Counted from the stretch's first letter, positions 19,196 through 28,783 are shown. The stretch is 64,000 nucleotides of DNA from Pontiella desulfatans (GCF_900890425.1 NZ_CAAHFG010000004.1:366798-430797), one strand, 5' to 3'. Program-made: numbers and translations. The notes: generated from the letters alone by a model not told the origin.

Positions 19196-21249
19196 GCGAA
19201 GCGCCCTTCAACAATGATGAGCTGGACGGCATGGCCCGCATGCTCAGCTCCATGTACGGGGAGCGGGTCTCGGCGGAAGATTCCGAAGGGACGATCCATG
19301 CCGAGCTGAGAGCTTCGGGCGACCGCTACACGGATGCCGAGGTGCTGGCGCGCGGCGGCATGAAGAAGGTCAGCCGGGTGTTCGACACCAAAACCGGGCG
19401 GCAGGTGGCCATGGCCGAGCTACGCGCCCATGCGCCGGCGGAACTCTACGAACCTTTTCTGCGCGAAGCGCGCCTGACGGCCCTGCTGGAACATCCCAAC
19501 ATTATCTCCATCCACGACATCGGCCTGTTCCCCGATGGTCGACCGTTCTTTACCATGGATTTGAAGCGCGGCGATTCGCTGGCGAATATCCTGAGGAAAA
19601 ACAAGATGCCGCGCGAGCAGCTGCTCGAAATTTTCGTAAAGCTGTGCGATGCGCTTTCCTATGCCCACTCGCAAAAGGTGCTGCATCTTGACCTTAAACC
19701 GGAAAACATCCAGGTGGGCCGCTTCGGTGAAGTGTTTATTTGCGACTGGGGGCTGGGGAAGATCGCCGACGGGGATGAAAGCGATGGGCAGGAGTTTGAT
19801 CTCATGCTGTTCAACCCCGACCTGCTGAACAATATGACCCTCTCCGGCGAGCTGAAAGGGACGCCCGGCTACATGGCGCCGGAACAGTTCGAGAAGGGCG
19901 GCGTGAAAACCTTCCAAACGGATGTCTTTGCCCTGGGCTGCATGCTGTATGCGATTCTCACCCAGCAACCCCCGTTCAAAGGGAACCTGGAGGAAATCCG
20001 GGAACAAACCTTGGCCGGCAAGGTTGTTTCCCCGGCCAAGGCCTTTCCGAAAAAAAATGTACCGGCGGGCTTGAACGCCGTGGTGATGAAGGCCCTGAAT
20101 CCAAAACCTGCCCATCGCTACACATCCGCGGCGGAGCTGCGCGACGATGTGAAAAACTTTTTGTCGGGATTTTCCACCTCGGCCGAAAATGCCGGGTTGA
20201 TCAAGGAATCGGCGCTCTTTTTTAAGCGTAACCGAGCGGCCTGCCTGGTTGGACTGATGGCTCTGCTGGTGGTGGTTGCAACCACCGTTCTGTTTATTCA
20301 GCAGCTACAGGGCAGTCTGGTAGACACCCGACAGGCTCATGAGTTGGCCGAAATCCGGCGCGAGGAAGCCGACACGCAACGGCAGGAAGCCGAAGCCCTG
20401 CGGATCGAAGCCGAAACGGCATCCGCCCTCTATCGCGAAGAGCTGGATCGCAATCTGCGGTTGATCGGAAGCGTGGCCGAAAACCGGGAGCAACAGTTGT
20501 TCAGGCAAAACCTCGACTTTATCTATTTGGATCCGGTTTTGGCGATCGAGCTCTCCCTGCAGCAACTCAACCTGCTTGCGAGGGAGGCGCCCTCGCCCTA
20601 TTACTCCGGGGAGATCGGGTTCCGCCATTTTATCCGGCAGGAGTTCGCCGTTGCGGAAGACCATCTTAAAAGGGGCGGCAAGAGCCACATTGATCTGTGG
20701 GAGCTAAGCCGGAAATATAAAAACCGAAAATCCGGCCACTTGTTGAACCTCGACTGGTTCGCGGAGTTGATCGGGGATCTGAAAGCGTCCAAAATGTACC
20801 GCACGGCATTGATGGAGCGGATGCTCGTCTACGACGATGCCGTACGTGAGGACAAGACCGGGTATGAAAAAGTCGTGGAGGCCGTTCTGCGCGGGTGGAA
20901 CAACCGGTGGACCGAAGGCAGATTTGAATATGATCCCGAAAACGCTTCGCTCGAACTATCGGGAATCAACTTAAAGAGGTTCGTGATCCAATCCAATGTC
21001 AACTCCGGCGAAAGCCCGTTGCGGTTTATCAATATCCGGACGCTGGATGTCCACCACACGGGGCTTCAGGATCTGAATCAGATTAAAACACTGCGGATTC
21101 AGTCGCTCGATATCAGCAACACCGAAGTGGTTGACCTAAAACCCATAAGCCTTTTTCCAGCATTGAAAACGCTGATTGTGGCCCCAAACCAGTTTACGGA
21201 CGCGCAGCTGGCCGCTTTGCCGTCAACGATCAGCGTTTCCATCCGCTGA
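19192..21249 (+). CDS. Membrane Ser/Thr protein kinase with WNK-like lysine placement
   Basis: Eukaryotic-type protein kinase of 685 residues starting at GTG 19192 (GGAG 5 bases upstream), overlapping the sigma factor stop. The kinase domain covers about 45-325, with catalytic HLDLKPEN (H165-N172) and DWG (D185-G187). The usual VAIK lysine is absent: the site reads VAMA (72-75). Instead a lysine stands in the glycine loop, ARGGMKK (K58), the position used in eukaryotic WNK kinases. A single membrane helix (about 350-369) is followed by a coiled coil rich in Glu/Arg and an extracytoplasmic region ending in leucine-rich-like strands (LDVHHTGLQDL, SLDISNTEVVDL). The protein probably senses an envelope signal and acts on its partner sigma factor; this is inferred from coupling only. 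Confidence 0.88.
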   Translation: MSEAPFNNDELDGMARMLSSMYGERVSAEDSEGTIHAELRASGDRYTDAEVLARGGMKKVSRVFDTKTGRQVAMAELRAHAPAELYEPFLREARLTALLEHPNIISIHDIGLFPDGRPFFTMDLKRGDSLANILRKNKMPREQLLEIFVKLCDALSYAHSQKVLHLDLKPENIQVGRFGEVFICDWGLGKIADGDESDGQEFDLMLFNPDLLNNMTLSGELKGTPGYMAPEQFEKGGVKTFQTDVFALGCMLYAILTQQPPFKGNLEEIREQTLAGKVVSPAKAFPKKNVPAGLNAVVMKALNPKPAHRYTSAAELRDDVKNFLSGFSTSAENAGLIKESALFFKRNRAACLVGLMALLVVVATTVLFIQQLQGSLVDTRQAHELAEIRREEADTQRQEAEALRIEAETASALYREELDRNLRLIGSVAENREQQLFRQNLDFIYLDPVLAIELSLQQLNLLAREAPSPYYSGEIGFRHFIRQEFAVAEDHLKRGGKSHIDLWELSRKYKNRKSGHLLNLDWFAELIGDLKASKMYRTALMERMLVYDDAVREDKTGYEKVVEAVLRGWNNRWTEGRFEYDPENASLELSGINLKRFVIQSNVNSGESPLRFINIRTLDVHHTGLQDLNQIKTLRIQSLDISNTEVVDLKPISLFPALKTLIVAPNQFTDAQLAALPSTISVSIR

Positions 21250-21251
21250 GG

Positions 21252-21286
21252 CGTGATACGTGATACGTGATACGTGATACGTGATT
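21252..21286. repeat. Short tandem heptamer repeat (CGTGATA)
   Basis: Four full copies of CGTGATA plus a partial fifth follow the kinase stop directly and end in a T-run (GATTTTTC). Slippage-type low-complexity DNA; a similar degenerate string (ATTACG/ATCAC units) is found at 39204-39232. Confidence 0.85.
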
Positions 21287-21491
21287 TTTCAAGACCATCG
21301 TTGGGGCACCAAGGCCGAAGTTGATAAAACCTCCTGCCACCTGATTCCTATTTCTTTTTTCCCACCGGAGTCCCTCCGGGATTTTCAGCGGTGTTATTGC
21401 CTATAAGAAGTAGGGCTCTCAATCCGCCTGCCTGCGTTTTCGGCATCGGATTGGGCTGAACATCAAACAAAGAGAAGAACAGGAGATTAAA

Positions 21492-23477
21492 ATGAGGAAA
21501 ACAACATGGATAGCCGCTTTGGCGGCGGGGATCGTTGGTATTTCAAACGCCGAAACGATTTACATCGATTTCTACGATAACGGAACCGTTAATTCCGCGA
21601 CGGAAACCTATAACGTATTGCATTCCGGCGCCGGGCAGGGCGGAAGCCACCCCTTGGCTTCGGCTAGTTCGGGGCTGAGCATAATGAATATGGTGGACAC
21701 GGGAAATGGCGCGACCCCCGTCGATGCTCATCTCATCTCCTATAATAACGACGGAAATACATCTGCCGGCGGCGGGAATGTCGCCATCGGCGAAATCAGC
21801 GGGATTGCCACCAATGCGTCAAGTGATGCGCTCTGGTGCAACGATCAAGGAACGGCCGGCAGCGACTTTGGTCTGGTTTTGACGTTCAGCAATTTGACCG
21901 GATCCGCATACAACATTTCACTGCTGACCGCGACATCTTCCGGCGCCGGAACCTGGTCTGTGACGACCGGTGCAGGGGATGCAAGCGCTGTAGCCTATCC
22001 TACCGTTGTAAACACGTCGAACACGCTTGATTGGACGTCGGTCGTGCCGGTCGGAGGCACGATTCAACTGACCAGCGCGAATACGTCCGGCGGTAGCTGG
22101 AAAAACATCTGGCTCGCCTTTGCTTCGCTGGAGGCCGTTACCGTTAGCGGTGCACCGCCGAGCGCCGATGCCATCTCGACCAATGTTGTCGAGGACGGAA
22201 GTGTAAACATCACCTTGAGCGGTGACGATACCGATGGCGACGAGTTGACCTACCGTATTCAGTCCATGCCGGCCAACGGCACGCTGACGACGAACGGTAC
22301 GCTCCCGGATGTCACCTACACCCCGGATGCAAACTATGTCGGCGACGACAGCTTTACCTATTACGTCAATGACGGAACGCTTGACAGTACGGTAGCCACG
22401 GTCTCGATCACGGTCGATCCGGGCAACGACGATGCGCCCGTTGCCGATGACAAGGAAGTCACCGTCCTCGAAAATGGCTCGGTCGAGATCACGCTGAGTG
22501 GTTCCGATCCCGAAGGCAGCAACCTGACCTATGCCGTGGTCTCCGGCCCCGGCAACGGCAGCTTGAGCGACACCACCGGGCAGGTGCTCACCTACACGCC
22601 GGATGCGGACTTTTTTGGTTCCGATAGCTTTACCTACACCGTCAACGACGGCGCACAAGACAGCGCCCCGGCCATCGTCTCCATCACGGTCATCGAAGTG
22701 TCTGATGACACATTGATCATCAATGGCGATTTTGAAGCGGATGAGATCGCAGGCAACAATGTACTTGGGCCCGTTACGGGCTGGAATGACGGCGCCAACA
22801 TCAGAATCGATGCCTCGGACTCCAAAACCCCGGGGAACCCGAATACCGTCGTGCGGTTGACGGGAAATTCCACCGTATACCAAAATTTCACCACGACCTG
22901 GAGCTCGAACGATACGTTCAAGCTTACCTTCAATGCCTGCAATGTGTGGTGGAAAACGGGTACCGAGCCCGGCATCTGGGTGTCCATGCGCAGCGCCACG
23001 GGCACGGAATATGCCGCACAGTTGGCCGCCACGGCCCAGACCCATGCGAACACCACCTATGCAGACTGGACGCAAGATATGACCTGGAGCTTTGAATTTG
23101 CCTGCTCCAACCTAGTCGCGGCAGGTGCGAGCCCCAATGACGAATTGCGGCTCAACTTCTGGTCTAAGAACAACAACAACTCGATTAACTGGCTCGACAA
23201 TGTCTCGTTGGCCCTGGAAGTCGGCGAGCTTCCTCCGCCGTCGGAAGTCGGCGACATCTCCATCGAAGTCGTCTCCGGCGGAACCGAAGTGGCCCTCACC
23301 TGGCCAACCGCGGCTGGTTGGAACTATGGCGTGGTGGCAAGATCAAGCCTGGTGATCGGAAGCTGGGATACCGCCACCGACATCACCAATGGCGTTCCCG
23401 GAAATGGCGGCGACGTGACCATCACCATCCCTGCAACGGATGACGTCGAGTTCTACCGCGCTTATCTCGATAACTAA
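21492..23477 (+). CDS. Secreted protein with two Ig-like (cadherin/Big_9) repeats
   Basis: A 661-residue exported protein of unknown role. It has a signal peptide ending near SNAET (residue about 20), an N-terminal beta-rich region, then two tandem bacterial Ig/cadherin-like repeats at about 222-308 and 315-400. Each repeat holds the hallmark ending TYTPDANYVGDDSFTYYVNDG or its variant. A beta-sandwich module beginning INGDFEAD covers about 408-575. A C-terminal domain ends in FYRAYLDN. The NGDFE module recurs twice in the esterase gene downstream. AGGAG sits 7 bases before the ATG. No PEP-CTERM or LPXTG anchor is visible. Likely adhesion or glycan binding; this is inference. Confidence 0.8.
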   Translation: MRKTTWIAALAAGIVGISNAETIYIDFYDNGTVNSATETYNVLHSGAGQGGSHPLASASSGLSIMNMVDTGNGATPVDAHLISYNNDGNTSAGGGNVAIGEISGIATNASSDALWCNDQGTAGSDFGLVLTFSNLTGSAYNISLLTATSSGAGTWSVTTGAGDASAVAYPTVVNTSNTLDWTSVVPVGGTIQLTSANTSGGSWKNIWLAFASLEAVTVSGAPPSADAISTNVVEDGSVNITLSGDDTDGDELTYRIQSMPANGTLTTNGTLPDVTYTPDANYVGDDSFTYYVNDGTLDSTVATVSITVDPGNDDAPVADDKEVTVLENGSVEITLSGSDPEGSNLTYAVVSGPGNGSLSDTTGQVLTYTPDADFFGSDSFTYTVNDGAQDSAPAIVSITVIEVSDDTLIINGDFEADEIAGNNVLGPVTGWNDGANIRIDASDSKTPGNPNTVVRLTGNSTVYQNFTTTWSSNDTFKLTFNACNVWWKTGTEPGIWVSMRSATGTEYAAQLAATAQTHANTTYADWTQDMTWSFEFACSNLVAAGASPNDELRLNFWSKNNNNSINWLDNVSLALEVGELPPPSEVGDISIEVVSGGTEVALTWPTAAGWNYGVVARSSLVIGSWDTATDITNGVPGNGGDVTITIPATDDVEFYRAYLDN

Positions 23478-23502
23478 TTCCATTTAAACAAGTAGTAATC
23501 AA

Positions 23503-23527
23503 CCGGGCGGACGCAGCATCCGCCCGG
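23503..23527 (+). terminator. Strong GC hairpin between two secreted-protein genes
   Basis: CCGGGCGGA and TCCGCCCGG pair perfectly around a 7-base loop, 25 bp after the upstream stop. No T-run follows, so it may be a pause or mRNA-end stabiliser rather than a full intrinsic terminator. Confidence 0.5.
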
Positions 23528-23549
23528 TGAAATAAGGAAAAGGAGAACA

Positions 23550-24269
23550 ATGAAAAAAACAATAGTAGCACTCATAGCGGTGTCCGGCCTGTTGGCCTCG
23601 GCAAACGCCGAGATCATCGTCAACCTTGATTCCCTCGATGTTAACTCATCGTTCGGCACCAGCACTGGCACCGTAGGTGCGGTGTCCGTCCCGTTGGGCG
23701 GCACTTCGGCGACACACTCGTTCACGGTCAGCGGCTTGGACGTTGCCGAGGACAGCACTGCCAATGACACCGTGACGTTTTATTACGATGTGACTGCGAT
23801 TAATGGCAATATCCAGAATATTACCGGTAACGCATTTTCAATCGGCGTCGATGGAACGGGTGATCCCACCGACCACGAAATCGATCCGGGCGAGGGTCTG
23901 ATCTTCGACAACCTGACGGCAACGGTTGTTTTTGGAGACGCCACCACGGACACGCTTGTCATCAATTCTGCGGCTTTCACGTACTTTGGGTTACGCTATC
24001 CGGGGGGTGGTGATGTGTACAATGTGACCACCTTGGCTGGCGAGGAGATTACCACTAGTTCAACCCTCGATGGCGGTTCTTATGATCCTTATGCCTTCGA
24101 AAGCCCACAGTCAGACTTCAAAGTCGTTTCTAGTGCTGGCGGTGGCTTCGGTGTCGATACCATTCAGGCAACCTTCACTTTGTCAGTCATCCCGGAACCG
24201 GCGACACTCGGTTTGGTGAGTGCATTTGGCGGAGCGGTTCTGTTTATCCGCCGTCGTTTCATGATCTAA
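23550..24269 (+). CDS. PEP-CTERM sorting-domain secreted protein
   Basis: A 239-residue exported protein. It has a signal peptide (MKKTIVALIAVSGLLASANA), a beta-rich middle of unknown function, and a C-terminal sorting tail: PEPATLGL, a hydrophobic helix, then RRRF. Such tails are recognised and cut by exosortases, which attach or release proteins in extracellular-polysaccharide-producing bacteria. No exosortase gene is in this window. AAAAGGAG precedes the ATG. A strong terminator follows 28 bp after the stop, so this is probably a single-gene unit or the last gene of one. Confidence 0.85.
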   Translation: MKKTIVALIAVSGLLASANAEIIVNLDSLDVNSSFGTSTGTVGAVSVPLGGTSATHSFTVSGLDVAEDSTANDTVTFYYDVTAINGNIQNITGNAFSIGVDGTGDPTDHEIDPGEGLIFDNLTATVVFGDATTDTLVINSAAFTYFGLRYPGGGDVYNVTTLAGEEITTSSTLDGGSYDPYAFESPQSDFKVVSSAGGGFGVDTIQATFTLSVIPEPATLGLVSAFGGAVLFIRRRFMI

Positions 24270-24297
24270 TCAGAAACCATTCCTGTTGGTTGGAAGG

Positions 24298-24329
24298 GGC
24301 CGCTACAGCATGTGGCGGCCTTTTCTTTT
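24298..24329 (+). terminator. Rho-independent terminator after PEP-CTERM gene
   Basis: GGCCGCTAC pairs with GTGGCGGCC (one wobble) around the loop AGCAT and is followed by TTTTCTTTT. Confidence 0.85.
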
Positions 24330-24419
24330 GGTTGCCGACGACCGGCGGCCCGCCCTGCCCCGTCGAACAGGTAGCGATGTAGAGTTCGTCGAAGAAAAAA
24401 AGCTAGTAAAGGAAGAGAA

Positions 24420-27400
24420 ATGAAAATCAAAACAACCATTTTGGCCCTGGCCGCTGTGGGGCTGCTGGCCTCGGCGCATGGCAACCTGATCCAGAACAGC
24501 GATTTGGAGGCCGATGGGTATACAGGCACCGGGGTGAATAACTTTACCACGACCATTACCAATTGGTCCGGCACCACGAAAATCAGCACCACGGGCGACA
24601 ACAACACGATTCCGGAGGCCCCGAACACGGTGTTCCGGATGCAGGACACGACGAGTGTCTGGCAGAATTTCTACGCGAATTGGGGGGCAACCAACACGTT
24701 CACGGTCACTCTTAACGCCTGCGAAGTCTATTGGAGATCCGGCGCCGCGGGCGCTAATCTGCTGTGGGTTTCGCTGAGAAGCGCCGCGGGCACGGAATAT
24801 GGCGCGGTTTCGATCGATCTTCAAGGCACGCACGGCGGGAGCGGCGTCACCTATGCCGAGTGGCAATCCAACCAGACGCACACCGTCCAGTTTTCGGGGC
24901 AGGATCTCATCGATGCCGGCGCAACCGCCGGAGAGGAGCTCAGGCTGAATATATATTCGGGGGATATTAACTGGGTCGACAACATTGCGCTGACCGGCGC
25001 GGAAGCCGGGGATCCGCCGACCGTGGGCTATGGCTCTCCGTTCCAAAACGGCATGGTGCTGCAGCGCGGCAAACCGATCAAGATCTGGGGAACGGACGAT
25101 CCAGCCAACACCGTGACGGTGTCGATCAACGGCAACAGCGCCCAGTGCGTGGCCGATGAAAACGGCGACTGGCTGGTTGAACTTCCGGCCATGACGGCGG
25201 GAGGCCCGTATGAGCTGGGCGCGAGCAGCAATGGCAAAACCAATACGCTGTCGGATGTGCTGGTGGGTGACGTCTGGATTGCCTTCGGCCAGTCCAACAT
25301 GGTGCGCCCGTTGAGCGAAATGACCAATAAGCAGAGCTATATCGATGATATTTCCACCAACCGCATGATCCGCTGCCTTAAGATTGCCCTGGATGCCGCC
25401 TTGACGCCCCAGAGCGAGGGAGACATGACCTGGCTCGACAATTCCAACCCAGGAGCCTGGGGTTCGGTCGCGGCCGTATTCGCCCACCAGATGCATGCGG
25501 GCAGCGGCGTGCCGACCGCCGTGATCTGGGCGGGCTGGGGCAGCTCGTCGATCGAAGGCTGGATGCCGAGCCAGATGACCGACGACTTTCCGCACTTCGA
25601 CGAGATGCTGGATCTGTATCAAAGCATCGGCGAATACACCACCGGCGATACGATCTCGTCGCGGGTGCCATCAGGATATGCCTCGAATCTTGAATTTATC
25701 ACGGCCGTGCTGAACGGCGAGGCCACGTGGGATGATAATGCCGAAATTTTCATCCGCACGCGCCCCAACATTATCTACAACCAGCGGATCCACCCGTTGC
25801 TCAACCTGGGCATTTCCGGGTTTGTCTGGTATCAGGGCGAGGCCAACAGCGGCACCCCGGAAAACGTTGCCCAATACGGCTTCACGCTGCCCGCATTCGT
25901 GACGGAATACCGCGAACTCTTCGATCAGGGCGACCTGCCTTTCCTGGGCGTGCAGCTTCCCTCGTACAACAGCACCTACTGGGCTTGGTTCCGCGAATCG
26001 CAGAGTCGCGTCTCGGCGCTGAGCAACGCCTTTGTGGCCGTAACCATCGATACGGGATTGGAGAACAACATCCACCCCTACGACAAGGAGCCGATCGGCC
26101 AGCGCCTTGCGCTGCTGGGCCGCAAATATGCGCTCGGCCAAGATATCGTGGCGCACGGCCCAACGTTCGAGTCCATTTCCATCAGCGGCAACGAAGCCAC
26201 GCTCGGCTTCGGCCACGCCGACGGCCTGACGACCGACGACGGATTGGATCCCGCCGAGTTTGAGTTGGCGGGCGCCGATCAGGTCTGGTACGCCGCGACC
26301 AGCTCTTCCATCAGCGGCACGAACGTGACCGTCAGTTCCAGTTCGGTCGCTGCTCCCGTGGCGGTGCGCTATGCATGGTCGCCCGCCCCGGTGAACACGG
26401 TAAACCTGATCAACAGCGACGGCCTGCCCGCCGCCCCCTTCCGCACCGATGATTGGACACCGACCGACCTGGGCGACCAGGCACCGATGGCCGTGAATGA
26501 CCGCTTTGCCGCATTCACCGATGAACTGCTCAGTGTTCCCGCCCCAGGAATTCTGGAAAACGATATCGATCTCAACCGCGACGATCTTTCCGCTTCGCTG
26601 GTGTCGGATGCAGCATATGGCACACTGGCGCTGGCACCCGACGGCTCGTTCACCTATACCGCCGTTGCCGGCTTTGCCGGATACGATTCCTTTGAGTATG
26701 CCGCCTTCGATGGTGCCCTCTCCGCAACGGCAACCGTGACGGTTGTCGTCCAAGGAGAGGTGGCCGGGGACGATTTGATCCTCAACGGGGATTTTGAGAC
26801 CAACGATGGCGCCACCGGAGGCAACACCTTTGCCAACTTTAACAGCTGGGTGGGATACAACGACGGCGACGCAGTGAATATCCGTAATGATCTGGGCAAT
26901 GGCGACAATGTCGTGGGTACTTCGATCATGCCGCGGCTGATCGCGACCAGCACCACGGGAGACCGAGGCGTATATCAGGATTTTTACGCTGGAACCTGGA
27001 ATAGCGCGCATACGTTCATCATCAGCTTCAATGCCTCCGAAGTCTATTGGAAGGCCGGAGGTGCCGATAATGACGGGGTCACCGTGTCCCTGGGCGATCA
27101 GGATGGCGGCAATGCCGTATCGGTCTATCTCAACCTGGATGGCACCTACGATGCCGACGACGAACCTTACACGACCTGGACCGGCAACCAGACCCACGAA
27201 CTGACCATCACGGGCACGGAGCTGATCGATGCGGGCGTAACCGCCGGGGAAGATCTCAGAATTGACCTCTCCGCAACCTACACCGGCAGCGGAAACTCCA
27301 TTATCTGGGTGGATAATATTTCGGTGATGCTGGAGTCCGATGCCGACGCACCCGAATTTGTGCCGGGTGGCGTGACCGTTTCCAACGGAAACCTCGTTGT

Positions 27401-27572
27401 ATCGTTCGCCGGAACCGTCGGCGGTCCGTACACGATCGAGTTCACCGACGATCTGACCGACACCAACGCATGGAACACGGTCACCAACTGGAGCGCCCTG
27501 CCCGCATCGCCAATGGCCGTCACCCTGCCCACCACCAACCCCGCCGCCTTCTATCGCGTTGGAACGCCGTAA
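24420..27572 (+). CDS. Secreted sialate O-acetylesterase-type (SASA) carbohydrate esterase
   Basis: Exported SGNH-type carbohydrate esterase of 1050 residues, expected to remove acetyl groups from glycans. There is a signal peptide (MKIKTTILALAAVGLLASAHG), then an NGDFE-like beta-sandwich (about 22-180, starting LIQNSDLEAD). The esterase part (about 190-670) has the nucleophile motif GQSNM (S292), VWYQGEANSG and an early FQNGMVLQRG strand typical of this family. A cadherin-like repeat (about 690-780), a second NGDFE module (about 783-970) and a C-terminal domain ending in FYRVGTP follow. GGAAGAG precedes the ATG. The domain family is clear; true substrate (acetylated sialate versus acetyl-xylan or other) is not. 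Confidence 0.88.
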   Translation: MKIKTTILALAAVGLLASAHGNLIQNSDLEADGYTGTGVNNFTTTITNWSGTTKISTTGDNNTIPEAPNTVFRMQDTTSVWQNFYANWGATNTFTVTLNACEVYWRSGAAGANLLWVSLRSAAGTEYGAVSIDLQGTHGGSGVTYAEWQSNQTHTVQFSGQDLIDAGATAGEELRLNIYSGDINWVDNIALTGAEAGDPPTVGYGSPFQNGMVLQRGKPIKIWGTDDPANTVTVSINGNSAQCVADENGDWLVELPAMTAGGPYELGASSNGKTNTLSDVLVGDVWIAFGQSNMVRPLSEMTNKQSYIDDISTNRMIRCLKIALDAALTPQSEGDMTWLDNSNPGAWGSVAAVFAHQMHAGSGVPTAVIWAGWGSSSIEGWMPSQMTDDFPHFDEMLDLYQSIGEYTTGDTISSRVPSGYASNLEFITAVLNGEATWDDNAEIFIRTRPNIIYNQRIHPLLNLGISGFVWYQGEANSGTPENVAQYGFTLPAFVTEYRELFDQGDLPFLGVQLPSYNSTYWAWFRESQSRVSALSNAFVAVTIDTGLENNIHPYDKEPIGQRLALLGRKYALGQDIVAHGPTFESISISGNEATLGFGHADGLTTDDGLDPAEFELAGADQVWYAATSSSISGTNVTVSSSSVAAPVAVRYAWSPAPVNTVNLINSDGLPAAPFRTDDWTPTDLGDQAPMAVNDRFAAFTDELLSVPAPGILENDIDLNRDDLSASLVSDAAYGTLALAPDGSFTYTAVAGFAGYDSFEYAAFDGALSATATVTVVVQGEVAGDDLILNGDFETNDGATGGNTFANFNSWVGYNDGDAVNIRNDLGNGDNVVGTSIMPRLIATSTTGDRGVYQDFYAGTWNSAHTFIISFNASEVYWKAGGADNDGVTVSLGDQDGGNAVSVYLNLDGTYDADDEPYTTWTGNQTHELTITGTELIDAGVTAGEDLRIDLSATYTGSGNSIIWVDNISVMLESDADAPEFVPGGVTVSNGNLVVSFAGTVGGPYTIEFTDDLTDTNAWNTVTNWSALPASPMAVTLPTTNPAAFYRVGTP

Positions 27573-27707
27573 ACGCGGCGGGATTCTGTGCAACGTTGAG
27601 CGGTTTGTCCATGATTCTGGCAATCTAATCCATTGCTTTTTTCCAATGAATGCAGAAATGTTGGAAACTGCAATTTGGAACCTTTAGAGCATCCGGGAGA
27701 AAGAGGC

Positions 27708-28742
27708 ATGGGAATCGTTAAAGAATCATTCGGGCAGACCAACGACGGGCAGGCCGTCGACGCATTCGTTTTGGAAAACGCCAAGGGCATGAAGGCCAAG
27801 GTTATCAACTATGGCGCAACGATCGTTTCGATCGAGGCGCCGGACAAGGACGGCAAGGTTGCGGATGTGGTTTGCGGCTTCGACGACATGGCGGGCTACC
27901 AGAGCGACGCGAACCCCTATTTCGGTGCGTGCTGCGGTCGCTACGCCAACCGCATGGCGGAAGGGAAATTCAGCATCGACGGTGTCGAATACACCCTGGC
28001 CGTCAACAATGGCCCGAACGGGCTGCACGGAGGGCACATCGGCTTCGACAAGAAAGTGTGGGCGGCCGAGATGGTCGGCGACACCGTCAAGATGACCCTC
28101 GTCAGCCCCGACGGCGAGGAAGGCTATCCGGGCACGCTGACGGTTGAACTGACCTACAGCCTGAACGACGATGGCGGATTGCAGCTCGACTATTCGGCCA
28201 CGACGGATAAGAAAACCGTCCTCAACCTGACAAACCACAGCTATTTCAACCTGGCCGGCGCCGCCGGCGGGTCGGTTCATCCGCAACTGATCCGCATCAA
28301 TGCCGACCACTATACCGAGGTGGACGACGATTCGATTCCCTCGGGCAGGCTGTTGCCGGTTGCCGGAACCGAGATGGATTTGATTGAACCGACGCCGATC
28401 GGCCAGCGCATCGACGAGGTGCAAGGCCTGGGTTACGACCATAACTATTGTTTGAACAAGAGTGCCGAAGGCGAACTTTCGCTGGCGGCCGTTGCAACGG
28501 ATCCGGAAAGCGGCCGCTCAATGGAGTGCTGGACCACCGAACCCGGCGTGCAGTTCTACACCGCCAACTATGTCGACCACGTTGTGGGCAAGGGCGGCGC
28601 CGTCTACAACAAGCAGGAGAGCTTTTGCCTCGAGACCCAGCATTTCCCCGACAGCCCCAACCAGCCCGGCTTCCCTTCCACCTTGCTGGCCCCCGGCGAA
28701 ACCTACAAGCAGACCTGCATCTATAAGTTTGGAATCGCTTGA
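27708..28742 (+). CDS. galM: Aldose 1-epimerase (mutarotase)
   Basis: Interconverts alpha and beta anomers of galactose or glucose, feeding sugar catabolism. The 344-residue protein has the family landmarks GRYANRMAEGKF, NGPNGLHGGHIGFDKK, NLTNHSYFNLAG and the catalytic-glutamate stretch CLETQHFPDSPN. The start at 27708 is chosen since AGAGG precedes it and the family starts there; in-frame codons 75 bp upstream lack support. No signal peptide, so cytoplasmic. It follows secreted glycan-degrading genes, which fits use of released galactose. Confidence 0.95.
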   Translation: MGIVKESFGQTNDGQAVDAFVLENAKGMKAKVINYGATIVSIEAPDKDGKVADVVCGFDDMAGYQSDANPYFGACCGRYANRMAEGKFSIDGVEYTLAVNNGPNGLHGGHIGFDKKVWAAEMVGDTVKMTLVSPDGEEGYPGTLTVELTYSLNDDGGLQLDYSATTDKKTVLNLTNHSYFNLAGAAGGSVHPQLIRINADHYTEVDDDSIPSGRLLPVAGTEMDLIEPTPIGQRIDEVQGLGYDHNYCLNKSAEGELSLAAVATDPESGRSMECWTTEPGVQFYTANYVDHVVGKGGAVYNKQESFCLETQHFPDSPNQPGFPSTLLAPGETYKQTCIYKFGIA

Positions 28743-28783
28743 TCGCCGGAACCGGTGCTCTTGCTACCTTGAGATCCGCAGAC

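Noticed and set aside
21252-21286. Possible CRISPR-like array
   Set aside because: Units are only 7 bp with no spacers; a plain tandem repeat.
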